This document shows, piece by piece, positions 19,420 to 29,773 of a stretch of 64,000 bases of DNA. The notes beneath the pieces are model-generated. The model had not been told where the DNA came from and searched no databases. It saw nothing but the letters and a program-made list of their open reading frames with translations. The stretch comes from an uncultured Flavobacteriaceae bacterium. GTDB taxonomy: Bacteria; Bacteroidota; Bacteroidia; Flavobacteriales; Flavobacteriaceae. Position 1 is the stretch's first letter; every line of letters starts with the position of its first letter. Made by a program: the position numbers and the translations under genes. The stretch covers positions 80,324 through 144,323 of the forward strand of contig CANNCA010000004.1 in the NCBI GenBank assembly GCA_947503005.1, written 5' to 3'.

Positions 19420-19944
19420 ATGTACCAAAAATATAAAAACGTAGAAACTGTAAAACCAGGCGGTTTAGATCTTAAGGATAGATTGGTTGGTGTTCAAAGG
19501 GTAACCAAAGTGACTAAAGGTGGTCGCGCTTTCGGTTTCTCTGCAATTGTAGTTGTAGGAGACGAGAACGGTGTTGTCGGTCATGGTCTTGGTAAATCAA
19601 AAGAAGTTGCTACGGCAATCGCCAAAGCAATTGAGGATGCCAAGAAGAATTTGGTTCGAATTCCTTTGAATAAGGCTACGCTACCACACGAACAAAAAGG
19701 AAAGTTCGGAGGGGCACGGGTATATATTCAACCTGCATCCCACGGTACAGGGGTAATTGCCGGTGGAGCTGTGCGTGCTGTATTGGAAGCTGTTGGGGTT
19801 CACGATGTTTTATCAAAATCTCAAGGATCTTCTAACCCTCATAACGTGGTAAAGGCGACTTTTGATGCACTTTTACAACTAAGAGGCGCAAGTACCGTTG
19901 CAAAACAAAGAGGAGTTTCTCTAGAAAAGGTTTTCAAAGGATAA
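19420..19944 (+). CDS. rpsE: 30S ribosomal protein S5
   Basis: 174 residues. The double-stranded RNA-binding-like N domain ([19 protein letters not shown]) is followed by [20 protein letters not shown]5 affects decoding accuracy and mRNA entry with S3 and S4. The loop VTKGGR, where spectinomycin-resistance changes occur in other species, is intact. Confidence 0.99.
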   Translation: MYQKYKNVETVKPGGLDLKDRLVGVQRVTKVTKGGRAFGFSAIVVVGDENGVVGHGLGKSKEVATAIAKAIEDAKKNLVRIPLNKATLPHEQKGKFGGARVYIQPASHGTGVIAGGAVRAVLEAVGVHDVLSKSQGSSNPHNVVKATFDALLQLRGASTVAKQRGVSLEKVFKG

Positions 19945-19956
19945 CAATAGGATAGT

Positions 19957-20133
19957 ATGGCAAAGATCAAAGTAAAAATGGTGAAGAGTGGTATTAAAAA
20001 ACCGCAAAACCAGAAAAGAACCTTAGAAGCACTTGGATTGAAACGAATCGGTCAAGTTGTTGAGCATGAGGACACACCTAATATTTTAGGTATGATAAAT
20101 AAAGTTAAACATTTGGTTTCAACCGAAGCATAA
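19957..20133 (+). CDS. rpmD: 50S ribosomal protein L30
   Basis: A 58-residue frame between rpsE and rplO: begins MAKIKVKMVKSGIKKPQNQK, then TLEALGLKRIGQVVEHEDTP and ILGMINKVKHLV. This is the compact two-helix, three-strand L30. The gene falls in its universal position and is 12 nt from both neighbours. Confidence 0.97.
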   Translation: MAKIKVKMVKSGIKKPQNQKRTLEALGLKRIGQVVEHEDTPNILGMINKVKHLVSTEA

Positions 20134-20144
20134 CAATAGAGGCA

Positions 20145-20597
20145 ATGAATCTAAGTAATTTAAAACCAGCAGAAGGTGCCGTCAATAGAGACGGTAAAAG
20201 ACTCGGTCGTGGACAAGGTTCAGGAAAAGGAGGTACTGCTGCAAGAGGTCATAAAGGTGCGAAATCAAGATCAGGTTATTCTAAGAAGATTGGTTTTGAA
20301 GGTGGTCAAATGCCCTTGCAAAGACGTGTCCCTAAATTCGGTTTTACGAATATCAACCGTAAAGAATATCAAGGCATAAACTTGTCAAAATTACAAGAAT
20401 TAGTGGATAAGAAATTGGTTAAGGATACCATTACTTTTGAAACACTTATTGAAAACCGTTTGGTGCGTAAGCATGAGTTGGTGAAGATATTGGGTGGAGG
20501 AGAATTAAAAGCTAAGCTGAAAGTTACAGCCCATAAATTTACTGCAACCGCAAAAGCGGCCATTGAAGCTGCTGGTGGTGAGGCAACGAATTTATAA
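20145..20597 (+). CDS. rplO: 50S ribosomal protein L15
   Basis: 150 residues with the Gly/Lys-rich N-terminal arm GRGQGSGKGGTAARGHKG that threads through 23S rRNA, then GFEGGQMPLQRRVPKFGF. Late-assembling large-subunit protein. Precedes secY by 13 nt. Confidence 0.99.
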   Translation: MNLSNLKPAEGAVNRDGKRLGRGQGSGKGGTAARGHKGAKSRSGYSKKIGFEGGQMPLQRRVPKFGFTNINRKEYQGINLSKLQELVDKKLVKDTITFETLIENRLVRKHELVKILGGGELKAKLKVTAHKFTATAKAAIEAAGGEATNL

Positions 20598-20610
20598 GGA
20601 TTAATATACT

Positions 20611-21951
20611 ATGAAGAAATTTTTCGAGACATTATCCAATATTTGGAAAATAGAAGAGCTAAGAAATCGTATCATGATTACCTTGGGTCTTCTTTTGGTA
20701 TACCGATTTGGTTGTCAAATTGTTCTTCCAGGTATTGATACATCACAATTAGGAGCACTGACCGAAGGTACCGAGCAAGGTATATTCAGTTTATTAAATG
20801 CTTTTACTGGTGGTGCTTTTGCCAATGCCTCGATATTTGCATTAGGTATCATGCCATACATTTCTGCATCGATTGTGGTGCAGTTAATGAGTATCGCCAT
20901 CCCTTATTTACAGAAGTTGGATAAAGAGGGTGAAAGTGGTAGAAAAACCAAAAACCAAATCACTCGGTGGTTGACCATTGGGATTTGTATCGTACAGGCT
21001 CCGGCTTATTTGTATGGACTGGAAGCTTTCGGGGTGCGGGATACTGCTTTCTTATTAGGAAAAGGACTTGACTTCATGGTGCCAGCAGTAATTATCTTGG
21101 TTACAGGTTGTGTATTCGCCATGTGGTTAGGAGAGAAGATAACCGATAAGGGTATCGGTAATGGTATTTCGCTTTTGATTATGATTGGTATTATTGCCAC
21201 GATGCCACAATCATTTGCTCAGGAAGCCGTATCAAGATGGACTGGTGTGGGCGGACCGATGTTGGTTCTAGTAGAAATTATCATTTGGTTTTTGATAATT
21301 TTGGCTTGCGTATTGTTGGTAATGGCAACACGCCAGATACCTGTACAATATGCACGAAGAACAGCTTCGGGTGGGTATGAAAAAAACGTAATGGGATCTA
21401 GACAGTACATTCCATTGAAATTGAACGCTTCAGGTGTTATGCCTATTATCTTTGCGCAGGCTATTATGTTTGTGCCAGGTCTAATTGGTAGTGCTTTTGA
21501 TGACACGGCTGTTGGGCAATGGATTCAAGTCGCTTTCGCCGATATTTTCGGTTGGGCTTATAACATCTTGTTCGCTTTGCTGATTATCATCTTTACATTT
21601 TTTTACACGGCTATTACGGTACCCACAAATAAAATGGCTGATGATTTAAAACGTAGTGGCGGGTTTATTCCTGGTATACGCCCCGGAAAAGAAACCGGTG
21701 ATTTTCTAGATAAGATTATGTCATTAATTACTTTGCCTGGTTCGATATTTTTAGCACTTTTGGCGGTCTTTCCTGCCTTCGTGGTAAAGTTGATGGGTGT
21801 TCAGTCTGGTTGGGCTTTGTTCTATGGAGGTACATCACTGCTGATTATGGTAGGGGTAGCTATAGACACCGTTCAACAGGTTAATTCTTACTTGTTGAAT
21901 AGGCATTATGATGGATTGATGAAAACAGGTAAAAATAGAAAAGTAGCATAA
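20611..21951 (+). CDS. secY: Protein translocase subunit SecY
   Basis: 446 residues with ten predicted membrane spans. It forms the protein-conducting channel with SecE and SecG. Visible landmarks are the plug region after TM1 ([13 protein letters not shown]), [14 protein letters not shown] in TM2 and the cytoplasmic loop [19 protein letters not shown] that contacts SecA and the ribosome. Unlike E. coli-type or Bacillus-type spc operons, no adk or map gene lies between secY and infA. Confidence 0.99.
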   Translation: MKKFFETLSNIWKIEELRNRIMITLGLLLVYRFGCQIVLPGIDTSQLGALTEGTEQGIFSLLNAFTGGAFANASIFALGIMPYISASIVVQLMSIAIPYLQKLDKEGESGRKTKNQITRWLTIGICIVQAPAYLYGLEAFGVRDTAFLLGKGLDFMVPAVIILVTGCVFAMWLGEKITDKGIGNGISLLIMIGIIATMPQSFAQEAVSRWTGVGGPMLVLVEIIIWFLIILACVLLVMATRQIPVQYARRTASGGYEKNVMGSRQYIPLKLNASGVMPIIFAQAIMFVPGLIGSAFDDTAVGQWIQVAFADIFGWAYNILFALLIIIFTFFYTAITVPTNKMADDLKRSGGFIPGIRPGKETGDFLDKIMSLITLPGSIFLALLAVFPAFVVKLMGVQSGWALFYGGTSLLIMVGVAIDTVQQVNSYLLNRHYDGLMKTGKNRKVA

Positions 21952-21952
21952 T

Positions 21953-22168
21953 ATGGCTAAACAAGCAGCAATAGAGCAAGACGGATCAATTATCGAAGCA
22001 TTATCAAATGCAATGTTTCGGGTAGAGTTAGAAAACGGTCATGTGGTGACAGCACATATTTCTGGTAAGATGCGCATGCACTATATAAAATTGCTTCCAG
22101 GCGATAAGGTGAAATTGGAGATGAGTCCTTATGACTTGACCAAAGCGAGAATTACTTATAGATATTAA
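21953..22168 (+). CDS. infA: Translation initiation factor IF-1
   Basis: 71 residues, the S1/OB-fold factor that occupies the A site during initiation. Core motifs are [20 protein letters not shown] and [15 protein letters not shown]. It starts one nt after the secY stop. Confidence 0.99.
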   Translation: MAKQAAIEQDGSIIEALSNAMFRVELENGHVVTAHISGKMRMHYIKLLPGDKVKLEMSPYDLTKARITYRY

Positions 22169-22180
22169 GATAGCAATAAG

Positions 22181-22297
22181 ATGAAAGTTAGAGCATCAGT
22201 AAAAAAGAGAAGTGCGGAGTGCAAGATTGTGCGCAGAAAAGGCAGATTGTACGTAATCAACAAAAAGAATCCTAGATTCAAACAAAGACAAGGATAA
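22181..22297 (+). CDS. rpmJ: 50S ribosomal protein L36, zinc-less form
   Basis: A 38-residue frame between infA and rps[21 protein letters not shown], then [18 protein letters not shown]. In the zinc-binding form three Cys and one His coordinate the metal. Here only Cys14 remains; the other three positions are Ser, Asn and Phe. The protein therefore cannot bind zinc in the usual way. Start codon and spacing (12 nt after infA, 2 nt before rpsM) are as expected. Confidence 0.97.
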   Translation: MKVRASVKKRSAECKIVRRKGRLYVINKKNPRFKQRQG

Positions 22298-22299
22298 TT

Positions 22300-22674
22300 A
22301 TGGCAAGAATCGCAGGTATAGATATACCAAAACAAAAGAGGGGTGTAATCGCACTTACCTATATTTTCGGAATTGGCGCAAGTAGGGCGAAAGAAATTTT
22401 AGCTACCGCCAAAGTAAGTGAGGATACAAAAGTTTCTGACTGGAATGATGATGAAATCGGTCGCATTCGAGAGGCAGCAGCTACTTATACCATTGAAGGT
22501 GAACTGCGTTCAGAGACCCAATTGAACATCAAGCGTTTGATGGACATTGGATGTTATAGAGGTATTCGCCATAGATCTGGTCTTCCTTTAAGAGGGCAGC
22601 GTACAAAGAACAACTCTAGAACCAGAAAAGGAAAAAGAAAAACGGTTGCTAACAAGAAAAAAGCAACTAAATAA
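22300..22674 (+). CDS. rpsM: 30S ribosomal protein S13
   Basis: 124 residues; [15 protein letters not shown] at the start and the C-terminal [17 protein letters not shown] that contacts P-site tRNA. First of the alpha-operon genes, contiguous with the spc genes here. Confidence 0.99.
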   Translation: MARIAGIDIPKQKRGVIALTYIFGIGASRAKEILATAKVSEDTKVSDWNDDEIGRIREAAATYTIEGELRSETQLNIKRLMDIGCYRGIRHRSGLPLRGQRTKNNSRTRKGKRKTVANKKKATK

Positions 22675-22687
22675 TAAGTAGGGTATT

Positions 22688-23080
22688 ATGGCAAAGGCAA
22701 GTACTAAAACAGCTAAAAAACGTAAAGTTATTATTGAGTCGGTGGGTGAAGCTCACGTTACCGCGTCTTTCAATAACATTATTATATCGTTGACCAACAA
22801 GAAGGGGGATGTTATCTCATGGTCTTCAGCTGGAAAAATGGGTTTTCGAGGTTCCAAAAAGAATACTCCCTATGCTGCTCAGGTAGCTGCAGAAGATTGT
22901 TGTAAAGTGGCGCATGATGCAGGTTTGAGAAAGGTCAAGGTTTACGTAAAAGGACCTGGTAACGGAAGGGAATCTGCGATTCGTGCAATACATAATTCAG
23001 GTATCGAAGTTACGGAAATCATTGATGTTACTCCAATGCCTCACAACGGTTGTAGACCTCCAAAAAGAAGACGAGTTTAA
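22688..23080 (+). CDS. rpsK: 30S ribosomal protein S11
   Basis: 130 residues; [20 protein letters not shown] and the C-terminal [18 protein letters not shown] are diagnostic. Platform protein near the E site. Followed by an 88-nt structured gap before rpsD. Confidence 0.99.
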   Translation: MAKASTKTAKKRKVIIESVGEAHVTASFNNIIISLTNKKGDVISWSSAGKMGFRGSKKNTPYAAQVAAEDCCKVAHDAGLRKVKVYVKGPGNGRESAIRAIHNSGIEVTEIIDVTPMPHNGCRPPKRRRV

Positions 23081-23115
23081 TTTCACTTTAATATATTTCA
23101 CAGAAGCGTACTAAC

Positions 23116-23148
23116 GGTTATCGAAGGAGAAAGCCTTAATTCATAACC
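23116..23148 (+). promoter_or_regulatory. Two-tier hairpin before rpsD, candidate S4 autoregulatory leader
   Basis: GGTTAT (23116-23121) pairs with ATAACC (23143-23148). Inside it AAGG (23124-23127) pairs with CCTT (23134-23137) around an AGAAAG loop, with an internal loop of CG opposite AATTC. It sits 20 nt before the rpsD start in an 88-nt gap. S4 represses its own operon through an mRNA structure in other bacteria. A weak promoter-like TATATTTC at 23092-23099 lies just upstream. Confidence 0.55.
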
Positions 23149-23168
23149 ACGCCTCAAATACAAAGAAA

Positions 23169-23774
23169 ATGGCAAGATACACAGGACCTAAAAGTAAAAT
23201 CGCCCGTAAGTTCGGAGAGGCGATTTTCGGAGACGACAAGTCTTTTGAAAAGAAAAATTATCCTCCAGGACAACACGGTAACGCAAGACGCCGTGGAAAA
23301 AAATCTGAATATTCTGTTCAGTTAATGGAAAAGCAAAAAGCTAAGTATACCTACGGTATTTTAGAAAAGCAGTTCCGTAATTTATTCCAAACAGCGAAAA
23401 GAAAAGAAGGTGTAGCTGGTGAAATCCTTTTGCAACTTTGTGAGTCACGTTTAGATAACGTGGTTTACAGAATGGGTATTTCTCGTACCAGAAGTGGTGC
23501 AAGACAATTGGTATCCCACAGACACATTACCGTAAACGGTGAGTTGGTGAACATTCCTTCGTATTCATTAAAAGCTGGAGACGTAGTTGGCGTTCGCGAA
23601 AAGTCGAAATCTTTGCAGGCCATTCAAGACGCTCTATCTGCAAACAGTAGTGTTTATGAATGGATTACATGGAATTCTGATAAATTGGAAGGTACTTATG
23701 TTGCCATCCCTGAAAGAACTCAGATTCCTGAGAATATTAAAGAACAATTAATAGTCGAGTTATACTCTAAATAA
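23169..23774 (+). CDS. rpsD: 30S ribosomal protein S4
   Basis: 201 residues. [20 protein letters not shown] is the start. The S4 RNA-binding domain ([20 protein letters not shown], then [14 protein letters not shown]) lies at ~98-130. The N-terminal region lacks the Cys cluster of zinc-binding S4 proteins. S4 starts 30S assembly and can repress its own operon. Confidence 0.99.
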   Translation: MARYTGPKSKIARKFGEAIFGDDKSFEKKNYPPGQHGNARRRGKKSEYSVQLMEKQKAKYTYGILEKQFRNLFQTAKRKEGVAGEILLQLCESRLDNVVYRMGISRTRSGARQLVSHRHITVNGELVNIPSYSLKAGDVVGVREKSKSLQAIQDALSANSSVYEWITWNSDKLEGTYVAIPERTQIPENIKEQLIVELYSK

Positions 23775-23791
23775 ACAACACCAATCCAATT

Positions 23792-24784
23792 ATGGCATTA
23801 TTTAATTTTCAGAAACCCGATAAAGTAATAATGATCGATTCCTCAGATTTCGAAGGGAAGTTTGAATTCCGCCCTTTGGAACCTGGTTATGGATTAACTG
23901 TTGGGAACGCATTGCGTCGAGTATTGCTTTCTTCTTTGGAAGGACATGCAATCACCTCGATACGAATTGATAAAGTAGAACACGAATTCTCTGTAATTCC
24001 CGGTGTTGTTGAAGATGTTACCGAAATTATATTGAACCTGAAGCAGGTTCGATTTAAGAAACAAATCGAGGATTCTGAGGCAGAAACCGTATCTATCTCA
24101 CTAAGTGGTAAAGATCAGTTGACTGCAGGTGATTTTCAGAAATTCATTTCGGGATATCAAGTATTGAATCCTGATTTGGTTATTTGTAATATGGAATCGA
24201 AAGTCAGCATCAATATGGAGTTGGTAATCGATAAGGGTAGAGGTTATGTTCCTGCGGAAGAGAACAAAAAGTCAGGTGTACCAATGGGTACAATTGCTAT
24301 CGATTCTATTTTTACACCTATCAAGAATGTAAAATATAGCATTGAGAACTTCCGTGTTGAACAAAAGACCGATTACGAAAAATTGGTTTTCGAAATCGTG
24401 ACCGATGGTTCAATTCATCCAAAGGATGCATTGACCGAAGGTGCAAAAGTTTTGATTCACCACTTCATGTTATTCTCTGATGAGCGAATCACCCTAGAGG
24501 CTGATGAAATTGCTCAAACGGAAACTTATGATGAAGAGTCACTTCACATGCGTCAGTTGTTGAAGACAAAATTGGTCGACATGGATCTTTCCGTTCGTGC
24601 CTTGAATTGTTTGAAAGCTGCTGAAGTAGATACTTTAGGTGATTTAGTGTCTTTCAATAAGAACGATTTGATGAAGTTCAGAAACTTTGGTAAAAAGTCG
24701 TTGACCGAATTGGAAGAATTGGTCATCAACAAAGGGTTGAGCTTTGGTATGGACCTTTCAAAATATAAATTAGACAAAGATTAA
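23792..24784 (+). CDS. rpoA: DNA-directed RNA polymerase subunit alpha
   Basis: 330 residues. The N-terminal dimerisation domain ([20 protein letters not shown], residues ~31-50) assembles beta and beta-prime. The C-terminal domain ([20 protein letters not shown] and [16 protein letters not shown], ~265-315) contacts upstream DNA and activators. Placed between rpsD and rplQ as in nearly all bacteria. Confidence 0.99.
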   Translation: MALFNFQKPDKVIMIDSSDFEGKFEFRPLEPGYGLTVGNALRRVLLSSLEGHAITSIRIDKVEHEFSVIPGVVEDVTEIILNLKQVRFKKQIEDSEAETVSISLSGKDQLTAGDFQKFISGYQVLNPDLVICNMESKVSINMELVIDKGRGYVPAEENKKSGVPMGTIAIDSIFTPIKNVKYSIENFRVEQKTDYEKLVFEIVTDGSIHPKDALTEGAKVLIHHFMLFSDERITLEADEIAQTETYDEESLHMRQLLKTKLVDMDLSVRALNCLKAAEVDTLGDLVSFNKNDLMKFRNFGKKSLTELEELVINKGLSFGMDLSKYKLDKD

Positions 24785-24795
24785 TTAATCATATT

Positions 24796-24827
24796 TTGCT
24801 CTCCGCCAACAGCGGATTTGGTAGCAA
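24796..24827 (+). promoter_or_regulatory. Two-tier hairpin in the rpoA-rplQ gap, candidate L17 leader
   Basis: TTGCT (24796-24800) pairs with AGCAA (24823-24827). Inside, TCCGC (24802-24806) pairs with GCGGA (24812-24816) around a CAACA loop. It fills the 60-nt gap before rplQ and has no T-tract, so it is not a terminator. Confidence 0.45.
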
Positions 24828-24844
24828 GATGATAAAATAGAAAA

Positions 24845-25375
24845 ATGAGACACGGTAAAAAAGGTAATCACTTAGGAAGGAAAACAGCACATAGAAAGGC
24901 GATGTTGGCCAATATGGCTTGTTCCCTAATTGAGCACAAAAGAATAAATACAACCGTTGCAAAGGCAAAGGCGTTAAAGCAGTTCGTTGAACCCTTGATT
25001 ACAAAGGCAAAAGCTGAAAATAATATTACTGCTGAAAAAGGAACGCACAATCGCAGAATCGCATTCAAAAACTTGCGTGACAAAGAAGCGATAACTGAAT
25101 TATTCAGTGTTGTTTCTGAGAAGGTAGGTGATCGTCCCGGAGGATATACGAGAATTATCAAATTGGGTAACCGACTTGGAGATAATGCCGATATGGCGAT
25201 GATAGAGTTGGTTGATTTTAACGAACTTTATAATGCCGATAAGCCTAAGAAGAAAACTACAAGAAGAAGTAGAAGAGGGTCGGGTTCAAAAGCCAGTGTG
25301 CCTCCTGTAGCTGTGGCAGAATCAAAAACGGAGTCGAAAGACGTAGAAGTAAAAGCAGATGATTCAGAAGAATAG
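24845..25375 (+). CDS. rplQ: 50S ribosomal protein L17 with long C-terminal extension
   Basis: 176 residues. The first ~120 residues are standard L17 ([40 protein letters not shown]). About 50 further residues form a tail that begins with a basic [13 protein letters not shown] patch and ends acidic ([10 protein letters not shown]). L17 lies near the exit tunnel. Last gene of the cluster, followed by a strong terminator. Confidence 0.98.
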   Translation: MRHGKKGNHLGRKTAHRKAMLANMACSLIEHKRINTTVAKAKALKQFVEPLITKAKAENNITAEKGTHNRRIAFKNLRDKEAITELFSVVSEKVGDRPGGYTRIIKLGNRLGDNADMAMIELVDFNELYNADKPKKKTTRRSRRGSGSKASVPPVAVAESKTESKDVEVKADDSEE

Positions 25376-25402
25376 AATTGTTAGTATATTTTAATAATAC
25401 GG

Positions 25403-25436
25403 AAAGGATAAACTTTATTGTTTATCCTTTTTTTTT
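25403..25436 (+). terminator. Terminator of the ribosomal protein operon
   Basis: An 11-bp perfect stem (AAAGGATAAAC and its complement, 25403-25413 and 25420-25430), a six-nt loop and a run of nine T. It ends the 17-kb cluster. Confidence 0.9.
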
Positions 25437-25466
25437 GTTTTTTTGTCAAACCTAAAAAAGTAACAA

Positions 25467-26588
25467 ATGAAGTATCAGTTCAGAAAGAGTGCATTTGTAT
25501 TATTGGCCGATGGTACAATCTTCCACGGTAAAGCGGTAGGTGATAAAGAAGGCACTGCCTTTGGTGAGGTCTGTTTCAATACAGGTATGACCGGGTATCA
25601 GGAGATTTTTACAGACCCTTCTTATTTTGGACAGTTGATGGTGACCACCAACGCCCATATAGGTAACTATGGGACAAACGTTGATGAAGTCGAATCCGAT
25701 TCGGTCAAAATAGCAGGATTAATTTGCAAGAATTTTAGTTATGAATATTCAAGAGATGCTGCCGACGCCAGCCTTCAAGAATTTTTGGATAAAAACAATC
25801 TCTTCGCGATTTCAGATGTCGATACTAGGGCTCTGGTAAGCTACATTCGTGATAATGGAGCTATGAATGCCGTTATCTCAAATGATGTTGATAATTTGAA
25901 CAAATTGAAAAAACAACTCGCGGATTTTCCTAGCATGAAAGGGCTAGAACTTTCTTCTAAAGTTTCTACGAAACAACCCTACTTCTATGGAGATGAAAAC
26001 GCTACCTACAAAATCGCAGCTCTTGATATTGGTATCAAGAAGAATATATTAAGAAACCTTGCCAAACGGGATGCTTACATTAAGGTATTTCCGTATGATA
26101 CTACGTTTGAAGAGATGAAAGCATGGAGTCCTGATGCATACTTTATTTCTAACGGACCCGGTGATCCCGAACCGTTGAAACAGGCAATTCAAACTGCAAA
26201 AGATATAATTGCAAGTGATGCACCACTTTTCGGTATTTGCCTTGGCCATCAAGTTATCGCTTTGGCCAATGGTGTATCAACATATAAAATGCACAATGGG
26301 CATCGTGGTATTAATCACCCAATAAAAAACCTTCTTACCGGCAAAGGTGAAATCACATCACAAAACCATGGTTTCGCGATTAATCGGGAAGAAACCGAGG
26401 CAAATCAAGATTTGGAGATTACGCATGTGCATTTGAATGATCAGACCGTTGCGGGAATCCGTATGAAGAACAAAAATGTATTTTCCGTACAGTATCACCC
26501 TGAGGCGAGTCCTGGACCACATGATGCTGAATATCTTTTCGATCAATTTTTTGAAATGATAAAACAAGTTTCAGCGCAAACGGTATAG
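25467..26588 (+). CDS. carA: Carbamoyl-phosphate synthase small subunit
   Basis: 373 residues. The N-terminal CPSase small-chain domain is followed by a class I glutamine amidotransferase domain with the nucleophile loop FGICLGHQ (Cys258) and the catalytic YHPEASPGP (His344, Glu346). It releases ammonia from glutamine for carbamoyl-phosphate synthesis with CarB (arginine and pyrimidine pathways). carB is not adjacent. It stands alone between two terminators, in the rplQ-carA-eno order I recall as common in this family. Confidence 0.98.
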   Translation: MKYQFRKSAFVLLADGTIFHGKAVGDKEGTAFGEVCFNTGMTGYQEIFTDPSYFGQLMVTTNAHIGNYGTNVDEVESDSVKIAGLICKNFSYEYSRDAADASLQEFLDKNNLFAISDVDTRALVSYIRDNGAMNAVISNDVDNLNKLKKQLADFPSMKGLELSSKVSTKQPYFYGDENATYKIAALDIGIKKNILRNLAKRDAYIKVFPYDTTFEEMKAWSPDAYFISNGPGDPEPLKQAIQTAKDIIASDAPLFGICLGHQVIALANGVSTYKMHNGHRGINHPIKNLLTGKGEITSQNHGFAINREETEANQDLEITHVHLNDQTVAGIRMKNKNVFSVQYHPEASPGPHDAEYLFDQFFEMIKQVSAQTV

Positions 26589-26623
26589 CTTAGTTATTGT
26601 TATATCATAAGTAATATGTACTG

Positions 26624-26653
26624 CAAAACAGCACCTTTAAAGGTGCTGTTTTG
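26624..26653 (+). terminator. Intrinsic terminator after carA
   Basis: A perfect 30-bp palindrome (arms CAAAACAGCACCTTT), ending in TTTTG. It lies 36 nt after the carA stop and 43 nt before eno. A TATATTTA box at 26654-26661, one mismatch from TAnnTTTG, may be part of the eno promoter, but no matching -33 box is visible. Confidence 0.75.
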
Positions 26654-26692
26654 TATATTTACACTCTTAAAAAACAACACTAAATAAAATAG

Positions 26693-27988
<1,296 letters not shown>

Positions 27989-28007
27989 CAATAGTTTTTT
28001 AATGGAT

Positions 28008-28042
28008 AAAAGCCTTTCTTTCATGGGAAAGGCTTTTTTTTT
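28008..28042 (+). terminator. Intrinsic terminator after eno
   Basis: AAAAGCCTTTC (28008-28018) pairs with GAAAGGCTTTT (28027-28037), followed by a T run to 28042. Confidence 0.9.
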
Positions 28043-28110
28043 GCACCGATGCCAAAGTTTGATTACCTTTTTAATCTTACAAAAATCTAAACTAAATTAA
28101 CCCCGATTAA

Positions 28111-29646
28111 ATGAACAATTTTCTTTTTGTAGCGGCTGAGAACGACGCTATCGCCAATTGTAAAGCTGGTGGAATGGGAGATGTAGTACGCGACGTTCCC
28201 CGACAGATTTCTGAACGTGGAGATAAAGTTCATGTTGTTGTACCATCCTATTCTAGATTGCATCAAAAAGGCACGTTCAGGACCAAATTGAATTTTCAAC
28301 TACGAGGCATAACTTATACTGCTGAACTCTTTGAAGTCATACCAAAAAAAGAGTTCAAGAATATTCATCACTATGTTATACACCATCCTGAAATCGAGGC
28401 TGGTGGTATAGCCCATATTTACCATGATGATCCCACAGAGCCATTTTTTACCGACTTTGTAAAGTATGCGATTTTTTGCACGGCGGTTGCCGAAGCAATA
28501 AAACGTAAGGCATTTGGAAATCTTGATGTAGTACATATGCATGATTGGCATTCTAGCTTGTTACTTTTTCTCAAAACCTATGATGCTGGTTACGTAGGGT
28601 TGAAAAAGTTGCGCTATGTATATAGTATTCATAATCTGGCTATTCAAGGTATACGTCCGTTTTATGATAACTACGCTTCAATGCATAACTGGTTTCCAGA
28701 GGTAGAATTGAACCATAAAAATTTAATGGACTATAGGTACCAAGATTGTATCAATTTGATGGCCGTCGGAATCCGTTTGGCCGATTCGGTACACACGGTT
28801 TCTCCTTCATATAAGGAGGATGTATTACTGCCGAGTAGACCGCCAGAATTTATTGGTGGAGAAAGTCTAGAAAAAGATTTGCAAAAAGCAGACAACGAAG
28901 GTAGGCTGTTTGGTATTCTTAATGGCTCGAACTACAAAAATATTAGAGCTGCCGAAAAAGGATTCATCTACCGAAACACGGTCAAGGCACTTTTTAAATG
29001 GTTACAGGAAGAATCAAAAAAATACAAAGCCGATTTCTTGGCTCATACTGGGGAAAAAGTAATGGATTTTGTTAGTGATAGACCCGAGTTCATCGTATCG
29101 AGTGTCGCCCGGTTGACCGAACAGAAGTTTTATTTTTTCAAACGATCGCCGGAGGCGTTTGTAAAAATCCTCAAAAAACTAGAAAAAGTAAATGGAATTT
29201 TCATGCTTTTAGGTACAGGTGCGCCGGAATACGAAGAAGTATTTCGTGAGTTGAGTTATAAACACAAAAATTTTGTCTTCACCAACGGTCAATCTGAAGA
29301 CCTAATCGATTCCATATACCTGGAATCCAATCTATATTTTATGCCCAGCTTGTTCGAGCCATGCGGAATCAGCCAAATGTTAGCTATGCGCAATGGTAAC
29401 CCTTGTTTGGTACACCATACCGGAGGGTTGAAAGATACGGTTAAACACCTTAAGACCGGGTTTAGTTTCGACGGAAAAACTTATGATGAAAAAATTGCAA
29501 ATATGCTTTCTACATTTGATTTAGCATTAGATATTTTTCAAAATGATAAGCCCCAATGGAAAAAAATATCCGCTAACGCAAAAAAGATGCGATTTACTTG
29601 GGAAAAATCAGTTGATGAGTACTACAAAAAATTGTACTTGCTATAA
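28111..29646 (+). CDS. Glycogen/starch synthase-like glycosyltransferase (GT5 family)
   Basis: 511 residues with a GT5 layout. The N-terminal domain has the ADP-glucose-binding KAGGMGDV (Lys18) and YSIHNLAIQGI. The C-terminal GT-B half has ARLTEQK and FEPCGISQMLAMRNG with the conserved Glu. The family transfers glucose from ADP-glucose to a growing alpha-1,4-glucan. Two departures from the usual consensus are visible: Met replaces Leu after the KxGG motif, and Phe follows the QK of the RxxxQKG loop. glgB, glgC and glgP are not nearby, so the physiological role, storage glycan or other glucan, is not settled by context. Confidence 0.85.
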   Translation: MNNFLFVAAENDAIANCKAGGMGDVVRDVPRQISERGDKVHVVVPSYSRLHQKGTFRTKLNFQLRGITYTAELFEVIPKKEFKNIHHYVIHHPEIEAGGIAHIYHDDPTEPFFTDFVKYAIFCTAVAEAIKRKAFGNLDVVHMHDWHSSLLLFLKTYDAGYVGLKKLRYVYSIHNLAIQGIRPFYDNYASMHNWFPEVELNHKNLMDYRYQDCINLMAVGIRLADSVHTVSPSYKEDVLLPSRPPEFIGGESLEKDLQKADNEGRLFGILNGSNYKNIRAAEKGFIYRNTVKALFKWLQEESKKYKADFLAHTGEKVMDFVSDRPEFIVSSVARLTEQKFYFFKRSPEAFVKILKKLEKVNGIFMLLGTGAPEYEEVFRELSYKHKNFVFTNGQSEDLIDSIYLESNLYFMPSLFEPCGISQMLAMRNGNPCLVHHTGGLKDTVKHLKTGFSFDGKTYDEKIANMLSTFDLALDIFQNDKPQWKKISANAKKMRFTWEKSVDEYYKKLYLL

Positions 29647-29711
29647 ACTGCGAATGCATTGGTAAGAGCCTTCAAACGGCTGTTAAGAATAAATTAAAGC
29701 CAATTCCAAGA

Positions 29712-29742
29712 TTGTTAAAATGGGTTCTTTTGCGTAAATTCG
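29712..29742 (+). promoter_or_regulatory. Candidate gltA promoter
   Basis: TTG (29712-29714), a 20-nt spacer and TAAATTCG (29735-29742), one mismatch from TAnnTTTG. The start codon is 31 nt downstream. Confidence 0.5.
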
Positions 29743-29773
29743 CTTTCCGTTAAAATATACTTAAATAAAGCTT

